Below are positions 8,575 through 13,108 of a stretch of DNA of 13,108 nucleotides, piece after piece. Position numbers and translations under genes: made by a program. The notes beneath the pieces were generated by a model. That model made no database searches, was not told the origin of the DNA, and saw only the letters and a program-made list of their open reading frames with translations. Source of the DNA: an uncultured bacterium (GTDB lineage: Bacteria; Bacillota; Clostridia; TANB77; CAG-508); assembly GCA_905215615.1 (NCBI GenBank), contig CAJMQM010000029.1, positions 1 through 13,108 on the forward strand, written 5' to 3'. The first letter of the stretch is position 1. Every line of letters begins with the position of its first letter.

Positions 8575-9807
8575 TTATGTTTCTAACAATAATTGACCAG
8601 ACTTTAAGTTGCTTTTTACATTTACATCAAAAAACGAATTCTTGTATTTTTCTAACCATTTATAATCTACCCAGTCGTTCCAAGTTGAAAATTGGTGTAT
8701 AGTAGTTTTACCGAAACCTACTATATCTGCTTTAAATTCTTTAGATGTTTTATATAAGTAATTAGTCATATTTTGCTTTATATATACATTAACCGCATCT
8801 TCTATTTTCTTTAGATTTTCTTCAGAAAAATAATTTACGTTTTCACTCATAGATATTAGCTGACATGAAATATTAAAATCAAGTTTTATAAAAGGGTTAC
8901 CATTTACAATAGCAATTTCCTTTTTTACAGGAGAACCTGCACTTAAACGTAAATCAATAGTGTCAGAAACATTTAGTGGGTTTGGAATTGTAATGTTACA
9001 ATATTGCAAGTTATCACTAGCAAATAAATGGCAAATAGTTTCTATATTATTTAATTCTCCAACCAATTTATCTTCTACAAAAACAGCAAGTCCACTATTT
9101 TCAATACCAGAGTCCTCAGATGTTATAGGTGTTTGACCAGCCATATATTCTCCAGATTCTTGCTTGGAGCTAGAGGCACTATGTGTGGCATTATCATTTA
9201 CTGAACCCAAAATGGCAGAAGCACTTTTTCTTGTGTTTTGCATATCATAGAAAAATTGGCTAATAGATATATTTTGTGTGTACCCAGTATATTCACTAGA
9301 TGTTGGAATAGTTTCATAATATCTTGCAGATAATCTTTCTAATTTGGAGCTAGCGCTTTCTAAAAAATCTTTAGCATCACATTTAGAAACAACTATATTG
9401 GCAGTAGGGCGTACTTGAACCGAATTTATTAAAGTATAAATTACATCAGAAATACCAGTAGAAGCAAACTCTTCCGAAAATACTATAACTCTTGTATGTG
9501 CTAAATTAATTCTTTTGCTTATATAATTGTTTATTAAATTCATACCATCATTTATGTCACTACACTCTACTGAATATACAATAGCTTCAGAAGATTGTGA
9601 AGACCCAGAACCACTAGAAGAGCTATTTGTGGAAGAAAACTGCAAACTTAATTTCATAGTGGATGTTTTACCAACATCAATTCCTATTGCAACAGCATAT
9701 GCAAGTTTGTCTATATTGTTTGAATAAGAACTACCAGAAAATATAGCTATTAATATTAGTAAAATAATTACAATAAATATAATGTTTTTATTCATTGAGT
9801 TTTTCAT
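8575..9807 (-). CDS. Ger(x)C-family spore germination protein (receptor C subunit), lipobox Cys absent
   Basis: GerC proteins are the outer-face, normally lipid-anchored subunit of nutrient germinant receptors in the spore inner membrane. The 410 residues have a hydrophobic N-terminus (about 9-23), then the family hallmark NNIDKLAYAVAIGID, which usually follows a lipobox as 'GCWD..EIDKLA..IGID'. A Ser-rich linker spans 58-73, and the rest fits the GerC N- and C-terminal domains, including VRPTANIVVSK and a C-terminal helix-rich segment ending near Trp-Asp-Trp residues. The expected lipobox Cys is Ser26 (AGT at 9732-9730), and no other Cys lies nearby. The ATG at 9807 follows AAGGAGGT (9826-9819) and overlaps the end of the permease gene by 20 bp, suggesting translational coupling. 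A second ATG four codons later is too far from the ribosome binding site. Confidence 0.92.
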   Translation of the reverse strand: MKNSMNKNIIFIVIILLILIAIFSGSSYSNNIDKLAYAVAIGIDVGKTSTMKLSLQFSSTNSSSSGSGSSQSSEAIVYSVECSDINDGMNLINNYISKRINLAHTRVIVFSEEFASTGISDVIYTLINSVQVRPTANIVVSKCDAKDFLESASSKLERLSARYYETIPTSSEYTGYTQNISISQFFYDMQNTRKSASAILGSVNDNATHSASSSKQESGEYMAGQTPITSEDSGIENSGLAVFVEDKLVGELNNIETICHLFASDNLQYCNITIPNPLNVSDTIDLRLSAGSPVKKEIAIVNGNPFIKLDFNISCQLISMSENVNYFSEENLKKIEDAVNVYIKQNMTNYLYKTSKEFKADIVGFGKTTIHQFSTWNDWVDYKWLEKYKNSFFDVNVKSNLKSGQLLLET

Positions 9808-10915
9808 CTTCTAGGTCTACCTCCTTATTTTTGTTTATAATTTTATACTTAATATTTGCTAAAATTAGTATTAATAAATTTAAGAATATTGCAACGATTA
9901 TATTAGAATATTTAAAAACAACATTTTCTAAAAAGCGTACCATATTTATATTATCTGGAATTAATGTAATTACATAAGTTATAGTTGCAAAAGCAAGAAC
10001 TACCGGGAATTCCTTTTTGGTATTAGTTAACTTTCTAAAAATTAGTACAATAATAAAAAGTACTACCGAAATATAAGAGAGTAACGCTAAAATCCAACTA
10101 AATACAAAAACTCCATCTATTCTTTGAAACACTTGCCAATAGTTAATATCTCTAGATTCAATATATAAAGAAGAAATCTCGTTTATATCTTCAATAAAAG
10201 GAAAGGAAAGTACTAAAGATGCAACACTGCCTATTATAAGAATACCTACTAATACAACACTTATTATAGATACTTTTTTAAAATTTCTACTATCTTTAAG
10301 CATTGGCATAATAAAATATAAAACAGCAATACCACTATAAGCAAATATGTTAGAAGCACCAGTTATAAAAGTTTCTTTTACACTAAAACCTAGTATTGGA
10401 AAAATTCTATCTAAAGAAAAGTCTTTTATGTTTGAAAATGCTATAACTAATATTGCAATACCAGCTATTGGGGCTATAATTGAATTACATTTTATAACAG
10501 CAGAACTACCATATTTATAAACAAATACAATACTTGCTAGAATTACTAGTGTTATTATGCAAATAGAAATATTTTCAAAATATATAATTTCTAAATCTTG
10601 TACAATTACTCTAATAGTAGTAGAAAGAATAACAAGAAAATACCCTATAAAAACTATGCCAACAATAACTTTTAAAACTTTGCCACCTAAAAATTCAGAA
10701 ACATCTATAATGTCTTTTCCTTTAAAGTTGTTAAACAGCTTATTTAAAATTAGAACAAATATAATGGCCAGTATAAAAACATAAATCATATTTAAAATAG
10801 TTCCAGTGCCAGTTTCAGATATTATAGTTCTTGGAGTTCCTAAAACTAAATGATTTATAACAATAATTAAAATAAGAGCAATAGCTTGAAAATTGCCTAT
10901 TTGTTTAATTTCCAT
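9788..10915 (-). CDS. GerB-family endospore germination permease (receptor B subunit)
   Basis: This is the integral membrane subunit of a germinant receptor, related to the APC amino-acid transporter superfamily (spore permease family), and it probably binds the germinant. The 375 residues contain about ten hydrophobic segments and little else, the usual size and topology. The conserved QVFQRIDGVFVFSW stretch (261-274) corresponds to the family's 'RI(E/D)' motif before a late helix. The C-terminus is a short charged tail. The ATG at 10915 follows AGGAGGT at four bases and overlaps the upstream A-subunit gene by 11 bp. The downstream C-subunit gene overlaps by 20 bp. The germinant cannot be predicted from sequence. 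Confidence 0.94.
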   Translation of the reverse strand: MEIKQIGNFQAIALILIIVINHLVLGTPRTIISETGTGTILNMIYVFILAIIFVLILNKLFNNFKGKDIIDVSEFLGGKVLKVIVGIVFIGYFLVILSTTIRVIVQDLEIIYFENISICIITLVILASIVFVYKYGSSAVIKCNSIIAPIAGIAILVIAFSNIKDFSLDRIFPILGFSVKETFITGASNIFAYSGIAVLYFIMPMLKDSRNFKKVSIISVVLVGILIIGSVASLVLSFPFIEDINEISSLYIESRDINYWQVFQRIDGVFVFSWILALLSYISVVLFIIVLIFRKLTNTKKEFPVVLAFATITYVITLIPDNINMVRFLENVVFKYSNIIVAIFLNLLILILANIKYKIINKNKEVDLEDEKLNE

Positions 10916-12623
10916 CTGGACCTCCTGTTTTATATTTCCACTTCATACTAATACGGTCTTCTCTTTTTGGTCTTTTAGTGTTTAAAAAATCTGCTCTTTT
11001 TTCTCTATTCCATAATGGTGGCATAAAATAAGATTTATTATTTTTACCTGTAGCAGGTACATATGGTGCTAAATACGAAACACCGAAAGATTTTATAGAA
11101 CATAGCAATATTAAATGACCAAATAAAACAATGCCTATTCCCAAAAATCCACCTAAAAATCCGGCAATAATGTATAAAAACCTAGCAATTCTTAAATGAA
11201 AGCTTAAATAAAAATCTGGAATAGCAAAAGATGTAATACCAGTTATAGCAATAATTATTATTAAAATTGGGCTTACAATGCTAGCTTCTACAGCCGCCTG
11301 CCCCAAAATTAAAGCACCAATAATACCAATTGTTGTACCAATAGGAGAGGGGACTCTTAAACTAGCTTCTCTTATTAATTCAAAAGATATTTCCATTGCT
11401 AAAATTTCTACAATAATAGGAAATGGAACAGATTCCCTTGAAGCAACAATAGCAAAAAGCAATTCTGTTGGTATAATTTCTTGGTGGAAATTTGTTATTG
11501 CAACATATAGTCCTGGCAAAAGCAATGTAATAAAAAATGCAATTAACCTTACAAATTTAAGTAAATTTGCATATTGGAATTTTAAGTTAGTATCTTCTGC
11601 AGAAGATAGAAAATCTATAAACACACCAGGCATTATAAGTGCATATGGGCTACCATTTACAATTACAACAACCCTTCCTGCTAGAATATAATTTGCAGCT
11701 TTATCTGGTCTTTCTGTAGAAAGCATTTGCGGTAGGCTAGAATTGCTGTCATCTTCAATTAATTGTTCTAACTGCCCAGAAGAAAGAATAGTATCTATAT
11801 CTAAATTATTTAATCTATATTTTACTTCTGCAACTAAATCGTTGTTTGCAATATCTTTCATATAGCATACAGCACATTTGGTTTGGCTTACTTTACCAAC
11901 ACTTAAGCTCTCTATAACTAAATTTTCGTTATTTACAAAACGACGTACCATAGAAGTATTTGTACGAATTACTTCTGTAAAAGCTTCTTGTGCACCACGT
12001 ATTACAGTTTCGTTTTTAGGTGAGTCCACACTTCTTTGCTTAAACCCTTTTGCATCTATACTAAAAGCAGTATCAATAGTGTCTACAAAAAGTAAACAAT
12101 TTCCCATATTAATGTCTACTAAAATATCTTTAAAACTACTTTTTTTATTAACAGAATTTTGTGGAACTAAAGAGTTATATATATAGTCTACTAAATCAAA
12201 CTTTTTTACTTTTCTAACAGTTATATTATTAGAAATTGCCTCAGATATTATTCTAGTTTCGTTTCCATCGTAAATATTTGCTCTATTTCTAAGCATTAAA
12301 GGTTGCAGTACAAAGTCATTAATAATTTGTGTATCTACCATACCATCAATATATATTAAAAAAGCATTATATTGCTTATTTCTTGCAGTTAGTGTAAATT
12401 CACGAATTGCAACATCACTATTAATTAAAGTATTGTATTTTACTTTTAAAATATCTAAATTAATACTAAGAGAAGGAAAAATATTTTTAGGGTCTTTTTC
12501 GGAATTAATTTCATCTATTTGCGATTCATCGTTTTCTAAACCATTTTCGGACAAAATAAACTCATAATGTTCTTCATTATTAGGGTAAAACGTATTTTTT
12601 ATTAATGTAAAAAATTTATTCAT
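10905..12623 (-). CDS. GerA-family spore germination protein (receptor A subunit)
   Basis: This is the A subunit of a germinant receptor, a membrane protein that oligomerises and is thought to act as the ion-conducting part triggered by nutrients. The 572 residues are slightly longer than usual because of an acidic N-terminal extension (about 17-45). The cytoplasmic domain carries the family signature SPKNETVIRGAQEAFTE (201-217) and continues to about 345. A membrane domain with four to six hydrophobic helices covers about 348-505, including the conserved RVPSPIGTTIGIIGALILGQ (413-432). A basic tail of ~60 residues ends the protein. The ATG at 12623 is 13 bases from the only good ribosome binding site, AAAGGAG (12643-12637), a long spacing. 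An in-frame TGA just upstream rules out an earlier start. It is the first gene of the operon. Confidence 0.95.
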   Translation of the reverse strand: MNKFFTLIKNTFYPNNEEHYEFILSENGLENDESQIDEINSEKDPKNIFPSLSINLDILKVKYNTLINSDVAIREFTLTARNKQYNAFLIYIDGMVDTQIINDFVLQPLMLRNRANIYDGNETRIISEAISNNITVRKVKKFDLVDYIYNSLVPQNSVNKKSSFKDILVDINMGNCLLFVDTIDTAFSIDAKGFKQRSVDSPKNETVIRGAQEAFTEVIRTNTSMVRRFVNNENLVIESLSVGKVSQTKCAVCYMKDIANNDLVAEVKYRLNNLDIDTILSSGQLEQLIEDDSNSSLPQMLSTERPDKAANYILAGRVVVIVNGSPYALIMPGVFIDFLSSAEDTNLKFQYANLLKFVRLIAFFITLLLPGLYVAITNFHQEIIPTELLFAIVASRESVPFPIIVEILAMEISFELIREASLRVPSPIGTTIGIIGALILGQAAVEASIVSPILIIIIAITGITSFAIPDFYLSFHLRIARFLYIIAGFLGGFLGIGIVLFGHLILLCSIKSFGVSYLAPYVPATGKNNKSYFMPPLWNREKRADFLNTKRPKREDRISMKWKYKTGGPDGN

Positions 12624-12636
12624 AAATAATCACGTT

Positions 12637-12737
12637 CTCCTTTACATATTTAGGTTTTTTCTAGGTTACCTATAAACCTTATAAAATTAATAAAAGTTTT
12701 ATAGATATTTTTACCTAAAATTAAAAAAATATGTAAA
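12637..12737 (-). promoter_or_regulatory. Foldable leader of the germination operon overlapping its ribosome binding site
   Basis: AAATATGTAAA (12727-12737 on +) is a perfect inverted repeat of TTTACATATTT (12641-12651). A second paired block lies just inside: ACCTAAA (12713-12719) with TTTAGGT (12649-12655). A third, CTATAAA/TTTATAG, lies further in, and TAGGT-T-ACCTA occurs at 12662-12672. On the minus strand the 3' arm of the outer stem shares its AAA with the AAAGGAG ribosome binding site. Folding could therefore affect translation of the first gene, or the repeats could be protein operators. Confidence 0.4.
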
Positions 12738-12844
12738 AAATTTATAAAACGTTATTTTATGTTAGCAATTAAAATGCAACTAAAAATGAAATCAAAATGT
12801 AATGCGAATGTAATATGTTTGGAATAGTAATTCTCAATTTGATA

Positions 12845-12853
12845 TGATATAAT
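12845..12853 (+). promoter_or_regulatory. Extended -10 promoter element (TGATATAAT) for the prepilin-like gene
   Basis: TG-A-TATAAT is a perfect extended -10, with TATAAT at 12848-12853. The base run 17 upstream (TAGTAA) is a poor -35, which extended -10 promoters can tolerate. It would give a 5' leader of about 180 bases before the ATG at 13037. Confidence 0.45.
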
Positions 12854-13036
12854 TATTCTGCAAAATGAGATAAAACAGAACAAAATATTCCTTAAAAGCA
12901 AAATATAAATGTAAAAAGTGACTAATAAAACAAAAAATGGGGAATAATACAAAAGAGCATATAAAAAGAGAGCAAAAATATACAAAAGAAATAAAATTAT
13001 TATAAAAATATTAATATAAAAGAGGAGTGTATAAAC

Positions 13037-13108
13037 ATGGAAAGGAACACAAAAGGAATAACATTAATATCACTAGCAGTAACAATATTAATAATATTAA
13101 TATTGGCA
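13037..13108 (+). CDS. Prepilin-like N-terminal signal protein, 3' truncated by window
   Basis: Only 24 codons are inside the window: a short charged leader MERNTKG followed by the hydrophobic stretch ITLISLAVTILIILILA. This fits a class III (type IV prepilin / type II secretion pseudopilin) signal, cleaved after Gly7 by a prepilin peptidase. The rest would give the N-terminal assembly helix. Position 5 of the mature protein is Ser rather than the canonical Glu; similar 'KGITLI(A/S)L' leaders are widespread in clostridial surface proteins of unknown role. AGAGGAG (13021-13027) lies nine bases before the ATG. The gene is divergent from the germination operon and is not obviously part of it. 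What it encodes beyond the signal cannot be told here. Confidence 0.7.
   Translation, partial: MERNTKGITLISLAVTILIILILA

Larger units (their letters stand above)
12624..13036. other. Divergent intergenic region between the germination operon and the prepilin-like gene
   Basis: The region is 413 bp and very AT-rich. The left third holds the foldable ger leader. Around 12771-12799 AAAATG occurs three times at 12- and 11-base steps. An extended -10 for the + strand is at 12845-12853. From about 12860 to 13020 the + strand is A-rich with no convincing gene. Two minus-strand matches to the sigma-F/G -10 pattern CATNNTA exist (12817-12811 and 12776-12770), but neither has a good -35, so the forespore promoter expected for a ger operon is not assigned. 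Confidence 0.6.

Noticed and set aside
8487..8702. 71-codon + strand ORF across the gerC end and the small membrane gene
   Set aside because: It overlaps the coding end of gerC and the upstream part of the small gene on the opposite strand, with no ribosome binding site.
11278..11691. 137-codon + strand ORF antisense to the GerA-family gene
   Set aside because: It overlaps the conserved membrane domain of the receptor subunit and has no ribosome binding site or family resemblance.
12770..12817. Sigma-G promoter for the ger operon from CATATTA or CATTTTA
   Set aside because: Both match the -10 pattern, but no acceptable -35 lies 15-18 bases upstream, and such heptamers are frequent in AT-rich DNA.
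12752..12985. 77-codon minus-strand hydrophobic ORF upstream of the GerA-family gene
   Set aside because: There is no ribosome binding site. The Phe/Ile/Tyr-rich product is the expected reading of an A-rich + strand, and the ORF overlaps the promoter region of both divergent genes.
12937..13005. Short + strand ORF beginning ATG GGG in the leader of the prepilin-like gene
   Set aside because: It is 22 codons, Lys-rich, with no ribosome binding site; it is consistent with chance in an A-rich leader.

Overview
The window reads as a chromosomal stretch of an AT-rich, endospore-forming member of the Clostridia (Bacillota). The evidence is the strong A/T codon bias, AAGGAGG-type ribosome binding sites, a complete spore germinant receptor operon, and the radA-disA pair typical of spore-forming Gram-positives. 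No rRNA, tRNA, CRISPR array, transposase or integrase is visible, and the gene set looks like core genome. The genus cannot be told from the sequence alone.

Layout, left to right. The + strand carries a 5'-truncated GH15 glucoamylase-like hydrolase (1-1788), a 65-nt structured intergenic element, radA (1885-3243), disA (3310-4383), a membrane-anchored cyclophilin-type peptidyl-prolyl isomerase (4493-5323), pgsA (5385-5978), a terminator-like hairpin, and ligA (6071-8074). An A-rich tract and a strong bidirectional terminator (8216-8263) separate this block from a convergent minus-strand operon. That operon, in transcription order, is a GerA-family subunit (12623-10905), a GerB-family permease (10915-9788), a GerC-family subunit (9807-8575) and a previously uncalled 54-codon two-helix membrane ORF (8480-8316). 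The last resembles the small 'D' proteins that accompany germinant receptors. The A/B and B/C genes overlap, so translation is probably coupled. A divergent 413-bp region then leads to a prepilin-like gene that starts at 13037 and runs off the window.

The + strand block mixes genome maintenance (RadA, the DNA-scanning c-di-AMP synthase DisA, LigA) with envelope functions (PgsA phospholipid synthesis, extracytoplasmic cyclophilin). The minus-strand operon should encode one complete nutrient-sensing germinant receptor for the inner membrane of the spore.

The points most worth following up are: the GerC homologue has Ser where the lipoprotein Cys should be; the small downstream ORF has an upstream, better-placed in-frame ATG cut off by a TAA at codon 4; the ger operon leader can fold so that its 3' arm overlaps the first ribosome binding site; and the GH15-radA gap holds a 14-bp stem of unknown class. 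I see no clear evidence of a wholly new multi-gene system.
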